Below, one piece after another: positions 8,698 to 16,634 of a DNA stretch of 46,839 nucleotides. Both the position numbers and the translations under genes were made by a program. The DNA comes from Planctomycetota bacterium (GTDB lineage: Bacteria; Planctomycetota; Phycisphaerae; WQYP01). The DNA is taken from assembly GCA_021808485.1 (NCBI GenBank), contig JAKBBN010000016.1, positions 1 through 46,839 of the forward strand, read 5' to 3'. The notes beneath the pieces were generated by a model that had not been told where the DNA came from, searched no databases, and was given only the letters and a program-made list of their open reading frames with translations. Positions within the stretch are counted from its first letter, which is position 1; every line of letters starts with the position of its first letter.

Positions 8698-10503
8698 CTA
8701 CCAGTTTTCACCGGTACGCCGGTGCTGCTGCCACGTCCGCATTTTATCCAGCGGCCAGGTATTAATAACATCCGCCGCTCTGACCCAGGCGCGGCGCGCG
8801 GTAAGAATGCCGAAATTCAGGCGATCCATATCCTGGGTGGAATGAGCGTCCGTATTAATGCATAGCGGAACGCGGGCCTCCACGGCGAGGCGGGCGTGCC
8901 GGTCGCGCAAATCCAGCCGCTGATCAGTGGCATTTATTTCCAACGCGTTGCCGTACCGGGCCGCGGCAAACACCACCCTTGCCATATCCGGTTCCAGACC
9001 GCGACGACCGCCGATCAACCGGCCGGTCGGATGACCGATTACATCCACCAGCGGATGACTCAACGCCTTTATCAGCCGAGCCGTCGCCGGCTCCGATTCC
9101 TGACTTAATGCCATGTGCGGAGACGCCACCACCCAGTCAAGCCGTGCCAGAATTTCGTCGGGGTAATCCAGGGACCCATCGGCCAGAATATCAACTTCCG
9201 TGCCGGCCAGAATGACCAGCCCGCTCAGTTGCCGGTTCAGGCTTTTTATGGCCTTGATATGTTCCAGCAGGCGTTCCACGGACAAGCCATTCGCCTGTAC
9301 CTGCGATTTGCTGTGATTGGTTATGGCAATATAGGAATAGCCGAGATGTTTGGCCTTGGCGGCCATTTCCTCCAACGTGGCGTTGCCGTCCGAATCGGTG
9401 GTGTGCATGTGCAAATCCGCCTGAAAATCGGAGGATTGCAGAATTTCCCAGTGCAACGGCAGGGCATTTTTCAAAAACTCCGGGACAGATGCGCCGGCCA
9501 ACGCGCCCGGATTGTTTGACTTCATGGCCTGGGCGAGTTCTATTTCACCCTGATCCTCGCGTCGTTCGGGTTCAATGAAATTCAGTCCCAATGCGTCGTA
9601 AATGCCTTCTTCCGAAGCACCGGCGATGGACACGGCGCCGTCAAACAGGCCCCATTCGTTGAGTTTCCAGCCCCTGCTCGCTGCCAGTGCGCGCAATCGC
9701 ACATTATGTTCTTTGCTGCCGGTAAAATATTGCAATGACGCACCCCAGTTTTCCGGGGGTACAATGCGAAAATCCACCTGCAACCCCATGGCGGCGCAAA
9801 GTGATATTTTCGTTTCACCGGCGACAAGAATTTCCGAGGTAAGGGGAAACTGCCGCAATGATTCGACGATAACCGGGGCAGGTGTACTATCGGTAGACAC
9901 CAATATGTCGATATCCCCCACCGTTTCCCGCCCGCGCCGCAGCGATCCGCAATAGGCGGCGTTTTGAATACCCGCGATATTCCGGACCCGATCAAGATAT
10001 TGCTCCGCCAGCGGCAGCGCCCAGCCGATGCCGATGCGTGCCGCTGAAGATTCCATAAACGCAAGGTTTTCCCGGATGCGAAGTTGTTTTTTTTCTCCGA
10101 CACCCTTTATTTTTGGAAATGTGCCGTTCGCAAGATGCGCTTTGAGTTCTTCAAGCGTGGTGATATTCCCCTGTTTCCAGATCAAGTGGGCTGTTTTTGG
10201 GCCGACGGACGAAATCGCCATCATTTTAAGCACACCCGGCGGAACCCGTGCGGCAAGTTCTTCAAATTCAGCGATTTTTCCTGTCCGCAGGTATTCGTGG
10301 ATCTTGTCGACGGAGGCTTCCCCGACGCCGGGTAAATCCCCAAGCGTACCGGCCGCGGCGGCAAGCGCGATGTCCTCGGGCATATCTTCCAGAATCCGGG
10401 CGACTTTCCGGGTAGCCAGAACACGAAATGCATTTTCATCCAAGAGGGCCATTAAATCCGCCGCTTGGCTGAACAGGCCGGCGATTTTACTGTTTTCGCT
10501 CAC
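8698..10503 (-). CDS. polX: DNA polymerase X / PHP-domain protein
   Basis: A 601-residue bacterial PolX that performs gap-filling synthesis in base-excision repair, with PHP-type phosphoesterase/exonuclease activity. In order it has helix-hairpin-helix segments (LGDLPGVGEASVDKI ~53; ISSVGPKTAHLIW ~96; KIKGVGEKKQLRI ~129), the nucleotidyltransferase core GSLRRGRETVGDIDIL with metal-binding D197 and D199 and a third Asp in LQVDFRI, and a C-terminal PHP domain beginning at DLHMHTTDSDG (H365/H367) with IGHPTGRLIGGR, LEINATD and INTDAHS. The domain order matches Bacillus/Deinococcus PolX and the catalytic set looks intact. The start is GTG at 10503, and GTGA overlaps the ispD stop, implying translational coupling. 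Confidence 0.95.
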   Translation of the reverse strand: MSENSKIAGLFSQAADLMALLDENAFRVLATRKVARILEDMPEDIALAAAAGTLGDLPGVGEASVDKIHEYLRTGKIAEFEELAARVPPGVLKMMAISSVGPKTAHLIWKQGNITTLEELKAHLANGTFPKIKGVGEKKQLRIRENLAFMESSAARIGIGWALPLAEQYLDRVRNIAGIQNAAYCGSLRRGRETVGDIDILVSTDSTPAPVIVESLRQFPLTSEILVAGETKISLCAAMGLQVDFRIVPPENWGASLQYFTGSKEHNVRLRALAASRGWKLNEWGLFDGAVSIAGASEEGIYDALGLNFIEPERREDQGEIELAQAMKSNNPGALAGASVPEFLKNALPLHWEILQSSDFQADLHMHTTDSDGNATLEEMAAKAKHLGYSYIAITNHSKSQVQANGLSVERLLEHIKAIKSLNRQLSGLVILAGTEVDILADGSLDYPDEILARLDWVVASPHMALSQESEPATARLIKALSHPLVDVIGHPTGRLIGGRRGLEPDMARVVFAAARYGNALEINATDQRLDLRDRHARLAVEARVPLCINTDAHSTQDMDRLNFGILTARRAWVRAADVINTWPLDKMRTWQQHRRTGENW

Positions 10504-11258
10504 GACCGGCCCCCCAAGGGGTTGCCGGTTCCGGCGGGAAACTCGTTGGTGTTCTGGGGAGAACGGTCGGCCTGATGTAAAATCGCGGCGGCAAGGCGAA
10601 CATCATCCATCAATGTGATTTTGAGATTCAACGGCGATCCGGCAGTGCCATATACCACAGCCCCGCTTCGCTCCATTAGCTGCGCGTCATCTGTAATGTC
10701 TTCAAGACCGCCGGCGGACAACATTTTGGAAAAAGCCAGCCGAAGCGCATCAGTCCGGAAACATTGGGGCGTTTGCGCCTGGTAAAGGCCGGCGCGGCTG
10801 ACGGTGCCGGTGACCAGCCGATCGGCATTCAGCCGTTTGAGCGTGGCCGGTTCGGCAAGTACGGGTAACGCGGCGCCATGTTGCGCCGCACCGGCAAATG
10901 CCGCGTCAATTACGGCGGCAGGCGTCAGGGGGCGTGCGGCATCATGAATGGCGACAAACTCCGTGGTAACCCGGTCGGAACAAAGCGCTTTGTACACACT
11001 TTCCCATCGCTCTGATCCACCGGTTGTAAAATGCAGTGCTTTCCGGCATAACACCGGCTGCAAATGCTCCCGGTATGAAGCCAATCGCTCCGCTCCGGCA
11101 GCAATGATTATCGCGGCGACATCTTCGCGAGCCGCAAATAGTTCCACGGATCGTTGAAGAATCGATTTGCCGGCCAGATCGACCATGAGTTTATCGCCGT
11201 GAGCAAATCGGGTGGAATTGCCGGCAGCAGGAAGGATAACCGTAAAAATTGCGTTCAT
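10500..11258 (-). CDS. ispD: 2-C-methyl-D-erythritol 4-phosphate cytidylyltransferase
   Basis: IspD makes CDP-methylerythritol from MEP and CTP in the non-mevalonate isoprenoid pathway. The 252-residue form starts MNAIFTVILPAAGNSTRF, which is the CTP-binding loop at its normal distance from the N-terminus; the frame extends 12 codons upstream but that extension is not family-like. Other signatures are DKLMVDLAGKSIL, IHDAARPLTP, a TLKRLNADRLVTGTVSR segment matching the substrate-binding region, and LEDITDDAQLMERSG. The length fits the family. It is followed by polX through a 4-nt overlap. Confidence 0.93.
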   Translation of the reverse strand: MNAIFTVILPAAGNSTRFAHGDKLMVDLAGKSILQRSVELFAAREDVAAIIIAAGAERLASYREHLQPVLCRKALHFTTGGSERWESVYKALCSDRVTTEFVAIHDAARPLTPAAVIDAAFAGAAQHGAALPVLAEPATLKRLNADRLVTGTVSRAGLYQAQTPQCFRTDALRLAFSKMLSAGGLEDITDDAQLMERSGAVVYGTAGSPLNLKITLMDDVRLAAAILHQADRSPQNTNEFPAGTGNPLGGRS

Positions 11259-11498
11259 CGCGGTTAATTTAAGCCAAATCGCCGGAAACGCCAATTATGC
11301 ACTTCGCCGGGCATTGAATTTCCATTTCCGCAAATTTGCGACCGGAGGACCGGAAGCCGCGCACGTCCGCCTTTTGCAACGACCGGAGAGTTGAAACGGC
11401 GTGGATATGCACCTAAGATCAATAAATGAAAATGCTTGCGGCCGGAGAGCCGCGGCGGGCGTGCGCGAAAATATGACGGGTAACAGCATGGTGATCCG

Positions 11499-12005
11499 AT
11501 GAAATGCGACCGATGCAACAAGGCAGCGACAATTCATCTGACTGAAAAGAATAAGAATGGTGATATTGCGGCGCTTCATTTGTGCGAAAACTGCGCGGTG
11601 GAAGCCGGTTATATGCAAAAAACGCATATTTCCGTCACGGATATGCTGACCAATCTTATTGAAGGCCAATCCAAGGCCGCGCAATCCGACGTGCAGGCCT
11701 GCCCGGAGTGCGGCTTGTCCTGGAGGGAATTCAAGGATACGGGTCTTTTGGGCTGCCCCGGGGATTACGACCATTTTTCACAGCAGTTGCGCGGGGTGAT
11801 TGAAAGCGCGCAAAACGGCGCCACGCACCATACGGGGAAAGCCCCTGCACAAAATGAATCCTCCGCGGCGAACAGCATACGGCTGCGCGAATCACGTATT
11901 GCAAAACTTCGGCAGCAACTGGCCAAGGCGGTTGAAAAGGAATCCTATGAAGAGGCCGCCCGTCTTCGCGATGAGATTGCAACTTTGGAAAAGCCGGCCC
12001 GATGA
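11499..12005 (+). CDS. mcsA: McsA-like zinc-finger activator of the protein-arginine kinase
   Basis: A 168-residue protein with an N-terminal zinc finger (CDRC at 3-6 and CENC ~29-32), a second cysteine-containing segment CPECGLSWREFKDTGLLGCPGDY (~68-90), and a C-terminal UvrB/UvrC-type helical motif (SRIAKLRQQLAKAVEKES, ~129-165). This is the McsA layout; McsA binds zinc and activates the McsB arginine kinase next door. In the second finger the last Cys is replaced (CPGD instead of CxxC), so that zinc site may be lost or use Asp. The gene precedes mcsB by 85 nt on the same strand. Unlike Firmicutes, no ctsR or clpC flanks the pair. Confidence 0.88.
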   Translation: MKCDRCNKAATIHLTEKNKNGDIAALHLCENCAVEAGYMQKTHISVTDMLTNLIEGQSKAAQSDVQACPECGLSWREFKDTGLLGCPGDYDHFSQQLRGVIESAQNGATHHTGKAPAQNESSAANSIRLRESRIAKLRQQLAKAVEKESYEEAARLRDEIATLEKPAR

Positions 12006-12090
12006 CGCAGGAATTGGCCTTTGGTCACGGCATAGCCGCCGCAGCAAAAAACGGATAACCGCGGCACTTTTGATCTGAAATGGGAGCTTC

Positions 12091-13149
12091 ATGGACATCA
12101 GTGACATGATAGAAGGAAATGGCGAGTGGCTGGCCGGTTCAGGCCCGCGGTCGGACATTGTCATTTCCTCACGGGTACGACTGGCGAGGAATGTGGCGGG
12201 ATACCCGTTCATGAGCAAGGCGAATCGTGCCCAACGCAATGATCTTCACCAGAAATGCCGTGATAAACTGCTGGAACTTTCCGGTGAATGGAATCTTTCT
12301 TATGTGGACATTGATAAAGCCGACGAAGTGGACCGGCAGATACTTGTCGAACGCCACTTGATCAGCAAACAGCACGCGTGCGGGGAGGGAAGCCGCGGCG
12401 CGGCATTAAGCCCGGATGAAGGCTTGAGCGTGATGATTAACGAGGAGGATCATCTGCGACTGCAGGTGCTGCGGTCCGGGGTGCAGTTAAAAGAATGCTG
12501 GCGCGTGGCCGATGCACTCGATACCTCCCTGCAGCAGCGCCTGGATTTTTCGTACAGCCCCAAATTCGGCTATCTGACGGCATGCCCGACCAATGTAGGC
12601 ACGGGCATGCGCGTATCGGTGATGATGCACCTGCCGGCGCTTAAAATTACCGGTGACATTGAAAAGATATTTCGCGCCGCCAAAGACATGCACCTGGCCA
12701 TTCGCGGCCTTTTCGGCGAAGGCACGGAAGCGGTGGGCGATTTTTACCAGATCAGCAATCAAACGACGCTGGGCCGCTCCGAGGATGAAATTCTTTCCGA
12801 ATTTAATGATGAGATTATTCCCCGGCTGGTCACCGCCGAACTTAACGCACGGACCATATTGGAGCAGGAGCGGCCGCTTACGCTTGACGACCGAATCGGC
12901 AGAGCCATCGGCATTCTGCAGAATGCGCGTCTGCTTTCAACGGAGGAAACCCTTTTTTTTCTTTCCCATCTGCGATTGGGTGTGGCGATGAAACGGGTTG
13001 CCGGGCTGGATATTCACACGGTGAACCTGTTGTTTTTAAAAACGCAACCCGCACATCTGCAGCGGATGCTGGGCAAGGCGGTGGAGGGCGACATGCGCAA
13101 GGCGGCCCGGGCCGAATTTATCCGGCAGAATCTCAAACCAAAAAAATAA
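12091..13149 (+). CDS. mcsB: Protein-arginine kinase McsB
   Basis: A 352-residue guanidino-kinase-fold enzyme that phosphorylates arginine residues in proteins, marking them for Clp-dependent degradation in Bacillus. Conserved elements are SSRVRLARN (nucleotide-binding Arg), SVMINEEDHLRLQ (catalytic acid loop), CPTNVGTGMRVSVMMHLPAL, RGLFGEGTEAVGDFYQISN and QTTLGRSEDE. All match the active McsB/arginine-kinase core, so activity is expected. At the C-terminus the position of the phospho-arginine sensing motif RDxxRA reads RKAARA (D to K). The start ATG is preceded by GGGAG. It ends in convergence with queG. Confidence 0.93.
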   Translation: MDISDMIEGNGEWLAGSGPRSDIVISSRVRLARNVAGYPFMSKANRAQRNDLHQKCRDKLLELSGEWNLSYVDIDKADEVDRQILVERHLISKQHACGEGSRGAALSPDEGLSVMINEEDHLRLQVLRSGVQLKECWRVADALDTSLQQRLDFSYSPKFGYLTACPTNVGTGMRVSVMMHLPALKITGDIEKIFRAAKDMHLAIRGLFGEGTEAVGDFYQISNQTTLGRSEDEILSEFNDEIIPRLVTAELNARTILEQERPLTLDDRIGRAIGILQNARLLSTEETLFFLSHLRLGVAMKRVAGLDIHTVNLLFLKTQPAHLQRMLGKAVEGDMRKAARAEFIRQNLKPKK

Positions 13150-13171
13150 CCGCGGCGATATGCGGCCGGGT

Positions 13172-14227
13172 TTATTCATGAATCAGAATACCGGCGTTGC
13201 GCCGCCACATTTCCGTTTTGGCCCGGCGAAAAGCCCGGCCTCTTGTGGCGGCGTCCCAGTCTGCCGCGGTCCAGGCCATAACTGTGCGGGGATTAATTGC
13301 GGGCGCCGGATCGGCAATCGCAAAATCCGCAACCGATGCGGCCAGAGGCCGACGGTTGAAAGGGCAAACTTCCTGACAAATATCACAACCGACGATAAAG
13401 CCGGCCTTATGCATGGCCGGATGCAGCGATGGCGGAATATCACCACGGTTTTCCAGTGTTTGATAACTGATGCAGCGCATGGAATCAAGGCGATAGGGCG
13501 TAAGGGCGGACGTTGGACAGGCATCAAGACAGCGGGTGCAGGTACCGCAGTGATCCGCCTGCGGTTCATCTGCCGGCAGATCCAATGATGTAACCAGTTC
13601 GCCCAGCACGAACCATGAGCCGTGCCGCGGATGGATAAGAAGCGTGTTTTTTCCCATCCAACCCAGGCCGGCCCGGACGGCCAGTTCCCGTTCGGAACAT
13701 GGCCCGGTATCCACATAACTTCGCGATTCAAAGGGCTGGTCAGCCGCCCGCCGAATCATGCGTTCCAATTGGCGCAGGCGGCCGTAAATGACACGATGGT
13801 AATCCCGGCCCCAGGCATAGCGGGCAATTTTTGCCCGCTCCGGTGCGGCGGCATTTTCCTGCTCACCGATGGCGGAAACGTCGCCGTGGAGCGGTGCCTC
13901 GCGCGGTGGCGGCTGGTAATAGGCCATACCCACACAGACCACGCTCCTGGCCCAGGGAAGAGCGGATTGCAGATTGATCCGACCATCGATCGTACGAGCG
14001 AGGTAGTGCATTTGGCCGTAGGCCCCCTGCTCCACCCATTGCCGCAGATATGCCGCATGGGAACTTTCCGCCACAGGCGCAATACCGGCAAGGCTAAAGC
14101 CGACTTCTGAGGCGAACTGCCGGATGCGCGCGGCAAGCCCGGCCGGCGACTGATCAGATAGATTTCCGGTCGCTGACGCGTGATCGTCGTTACCGCGGGA
14201 TTTGAAGGACGAATGGTCAGGGATCAA
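13172..14227 (-). CDS. queG: Epoxyqueuosine reductase
   Basis: QueG catalyses the last step of queuosine synthesis in tRNA, reducing epoxyqueuosine with cobalamin and two [4Fe-4S] clusters. The 351-residue protein shows VDTGPCSERELAVRAGLG with WMGKN just after (cobalamin/active-site region) and two ferredoxin-like motifs, CGTCTRCLDACPT and CDICQEVCPFN. No C-terminal HEAT extension is present, so it is the short form. The start used is TTG at 14227 with only a weak GGGTAAG upstream; the first ~35 residues are not conserved, so the true start may lie further in. No other queuosine gene is present in the window. Confidence 0.93.
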   Translation of the reverse strand: MIPDHSSFKSRGNDDHASATGNLSDQSPAGLAARIRQFASEVGFSLAGIAPVAESSHAAYLRQWVEQGAYGQMHYLARTIDGRINLQSALPWARSVVCVGMAYYQPPPREAPLHGDVSAIGEQENAAAPERAKIARYAWGRDYHRVIYGRLRQLERMIRRAADQPFESRSYVDTGPCSERELAVRAGLGWMGKNTLLIHPRHGSWFVLGELVTSLDLPADEPQADHCGTCTRCLDACPTSALTPYRLDSMRCISYQTLENRGDIPPSLHPAMHKAGFIVGCDICQEVCPFNRRPLAASVADFAIADPAPAINPRTVMAWTAADWDAATRGRAFRRAKTEMWRRNAGILIHE

Positions 14228-14293
14228 TTGACTTACCCATTTACGCCGCCAATCGGCTTTCGTGCCTGTTGATTATCGCCCATCCGCCGGATT

Positions 14294-14623
14294 TTATTCA
14301 GTGACCGAGTCGGATTTTTGCGCGGAATCGCCGCGCGGCGGCGTGGTGGAATCCGTATCTTCACGGGGCACGACTGCCAGCAGATCAGCTGGCGCCGACT
14401 CATCTTCCGCCAGCCTGGCGACGGCCTGCGGATCATCAAATTTCTCCAAAGCAGCCGCATTAAGCCGATCAATTGTCGGAGTCTTGATTTCCGCCAAGGA
14501 TGAATCCTGGTTCCGGCCGAGCCAGTAGCGAAGGGCAAACCACCCGAGAATCATGAGCGTAAGAAGACCGGCGAGAAGAAGCGTCGTCATCGTATTAAGG
14601 GCGAATGCCAGAATTTTAACCAT
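14294..14623 (-). CDS. Small single-pass membrane protein, hypothetical
   Basis: A protein of about 109 residues with one transmembrane helix near the N-terminus (MVKILAFALN then TLLLAGLLTLMILGWFAL) and a hydrophilic, acidic tail rich in Asp, Ser, Pro and Thr. The start is set at ATG 14623, right before the membrane segment; the frame opens 11 codons earlier. I do not recognise a family. It sits between queG and a sugar-isomerase-like gene on the same strand, but the gaps give no strong functional link. Confidence 0.55.
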   Translation of the reverse strand: MVKILAFALNTMTTLLLAGLLTLMILGWFALRYWLGRNQDSSLAEIKTPTIDRLNAAALEKFDDPQAVARLAEDESAPADLLAVVPREDTDSTTPPRGDSAQKSDSVTE

Positions 14624-14754
14624 CTTTGTCACCCCCGAGTTAAACGCGGGCCGCACTTGGGCGGCAGGCGCCCCTTGATTACTTAAATTAGACCAGAAAG
14701 CCGGTTTTCCGCCAACATCACCTTCCTGCCACCGCTCAATGATGGCATTGCATG

Positions 14755-15624
14755 TTAAATATTGGCTTGGCGAATATGGTCAATCGCGTTGCGCAGGAAG
14801 GCTATATCCGCAGCCATCTGGCGGATGGATACCCTGCCAAGTTCGCGTTCTATAATAACCGGACCATGATACGATCGTGATACAAGCACCCGCAGCACAT
14901 CAGCGAGGTTGGCCTCTCCCTGACCGAGGTTGGCATCCTTGCCGCGCCAACCATTGGCGGTCGCTTGCGGATGCAGTTTGCAATCTTTGGCGTGAAGATG
15001 GCGTATCCATGGCGCCAGAACCAACGCTGCGGTAACCGGATCACCATGGCCGTAAAGCAGGATATTGGCCGGATCAAAATTAATTCCGACGTGATCGCGT
15101 CGCAGGCGCTCCATGGTGGACGCGAGTGTTTCCGGAGATTCCTGTCCACTTTCAAATAGCAACATAACGCCCTGCTGGGCCACCAGATCGCTGACGTGCA
15201 TAAGACGATTGAGAAAATCCGCATAAACGGCGCGATTCTGCACGGGCGGGATAAAACCAACGTGGGTGGAAAGATATTTAATGCCAAGTTTTTTGCACAG
15301 TTTTGCGGCCTCCACCGTTTTCTTGACCCGTGCCATAAAATGCTGTTCCGGAACAAATCCTCCGGTTTTACGAATTGTTTCCAGCGAAGAATAATTTTCA
15401 CCCGAAAACGCGATCATCGCGGCAGTGGGTATCCATGGCGCCTTGCGAATCGCGTTTATCCATGCAATTCGTCGGGTGGCGGGAGCCGCCAGAATGGGAC
15501 CGAGTGCCAAATGCACGGCCCGTAGTTCGAGTTTGGTAAGTGCCGAGCTGATGCGTGGGATTTGCGTGGTTCCGATGGACCAGCTGCACAATCCGATTTC
15601 CAGCGGCGACGTTTCATATGTCAT
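14755..15624 (-). CDS. Sugar phosphate isomerase/epimerase-like TIM-barrel protein
   Basis: A 289-residue member of the xylose-isomerase-like (AP endonuclease 2) TIM-barrel superfamily. Signatures are the opening LEIGLCSWSIG strand, LGIKYLSTHVGF, VMLLFESGQESPETL, HVGINFDPANILLYGHGDP, WIRHLHAKDCK and GPVIIERELG, which supply the acidic and His metal-site residues of this fold. Planctomycete genomes carry many such proteins with unknown sugar substrates. The start is placed at ATG 15624 (MTYETSPLEIG), because the frame's 37-codon upstream extension is not family-like. The N-terminus lacks an export signal, so it is probably cytosolic. Confidence 0.8.
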   Translation of the reverse strand: MTYETSPLEIGLCSWSIGTTQIPRISSALTKLELRAVHLALGPILAAPATRRIAWINAIRKAPWIPTAAMIAFSGENYSSLETIRKTGGFVPEQHFMARVKKTVEAAKLCKKLGIKYLSTHVGFIPPVQNRAVYADFLNRLMHVSDLVAQQGVMLLFESGQESPETLASTMERLRRDHVGINFDPANILLYGHGDPVTAALVLAPWIRHLHAKDCKLHPQATANGWRGKDANLGQGEANLADVLRVLVSRSYHGPVIIERELGRVSIRQMAADIAFLRNAIDHIRQANI

Positions 15625-15952
15625 CAGTGTCCTCGGCCTCTTGCTTTGACAGACTGCATTGACTCCAATATCCCCAGTTTTGGCGCCGTTGGCAAATGGC
15701 CGGGAGATAATGGCGATGGCGCTGCAACCGATCATCCTGACCGCGGTGGGAATTGCCGCTTTTTGGTCGCCGCATTTGGGATATCGGCGGATGATTGCGA
15801 CAGCAGACTTGTAATTTCCAAGGAACGTGTTAAATTTTTACAGGAAAGGGATTACGCATCGTTCTGTTGCGTACGGACAATGGCGCACTGGCTTGACGGG
15901 CAGCTTAATCTAAATTGCCTTCAACAGGCCGCATTTTGAAGGATCGTTGCAC
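15625..15952. other. Intergenic region (328 bp) between divergent genes
   Basis: This stretch separates the minus-strand sugar-isomerase-like gene from the plus-strand membrane-anchored gene and should hold both promoters. A frame open through 15939 on the plus strand has no family features, runs antisense into the isomerase gene and is not supported. The only element I can point to is the promoter candidate listed next. Confidence 0.4.
15809..15836 (+). promoter_or_regulatory. Candidate promoter upstream of the membrane-anchored hypothetical gene
   Basis: TTGTAA (15809-15814) and TAAATT (15831-15836) with a 16-bp spacer lie in a locally A/T-rich patch about 115 nt upstream of the start at 15953. 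Hexamer similarity only. Confidence 0.3.
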
Positions 15953-16522
15953 ATGATATTGCCTTATAACTGGAAGGAAAATCTTCGCCCCGGTAATTTG
16001 CGGGATACCATTAACCGGAATTCCGCGGTTGTCAGTATTGTGGCTGTGGTGGTAATTATCGTCGTGGTGGCGCTGAGTATCCGCAAATTTATGGGCGGCG
16101 GCGCGGCGTCCGGCGTCGCATCAACGGAATATTTCTGGGATACCAGCAACCACACGCTGCATGTGCGGTCGGCAGCCCATTACCCGCCATTGATCGGCTC
16201 CACCGGAAAGCCGACCATGGTTCTGGCTTATTATTATACCTGTACGAATTGTGGGGATAAGAAAATAGTCTATCTCATGAAGTATTCGCCTCAGGCCAAA
16301 GCCGCATTGGAAAAGATGAAGCAAGGCGGCCCGCCGGGACAACAAGGCGGAATGGGGCCGATGGCGTATATGGCAATTATGCAGCAACCGGATTCGATGT
16401 TGGTACGATCACCGGCCAAAGGCTCTCCCTGGGTACCGGAAAACAGCCAGGCAGGAATACAAGTTACCACGCCGCCGGCCTGCCCGGGCGGCGGCTATCC
16501 CAAGGAATGCGTGCCGCACTGA
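15953..16522 (+). CDS. Membrane-anchored hypothetical protein
   Basis: A 189-residue protein with a short basic N-terminus, one transmembrane helix (VVSIVAVVVIIVVVALSI, ~26-43) and an extracytoplasmic domain. That domain has a YYYTCTNCGDKK segment (a CxxC pair), a Gly/Met/Pro-rich middle (GPPGQQGGMGPM) and a Cys-containing tail (CPGGGYPKECVPH). The start ATG at 15953 has AAGGA 9 nt upstream. The family is not recognised. The paired cysteines could bind metal or form disulfides. It precedes ribBA by about 110 nt. Confidence 0.65.
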   Translation: MILPYNWKENLRPGNLRDTINRNSAVVSIVAVVVIIVVVALSIRKFMGGGAASGVASTEYFWDTSNHTLHVRSAAHYPPLIGSTGKPTMVLAYYYTCTNCGDKKIVYLMKYSPQAKAALEKMKQGGPPGQQGGMGPMAYMAIMQQPDSMLVRSPAKGSPWVPENSQAGIQVTTPPACPGGGYPKECVPH

Positions 16523-16634
16523 GCAAAAGCCGTAACGCCACATTTTCCCTGAAGTACGGTCCAATTCGGCCCATTTTTCGGGTTTCGAACGGATTGAGTT
16601 TGTCCGCACCCGCCCGCTATAATTGGCCCGTGAT

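Noticed and set aside
15562..15939. 125-codon plus-strand frame between two genes
   Set aside because: No ribosome-binding site or family resemblance, and it starts antisense inside the sugar-isomerase-like gene.
16523..16634. FMN riboswitch ahead of ribBA
   Set aside because: The leader is too short and lacks the conserved FMN-element blocks.
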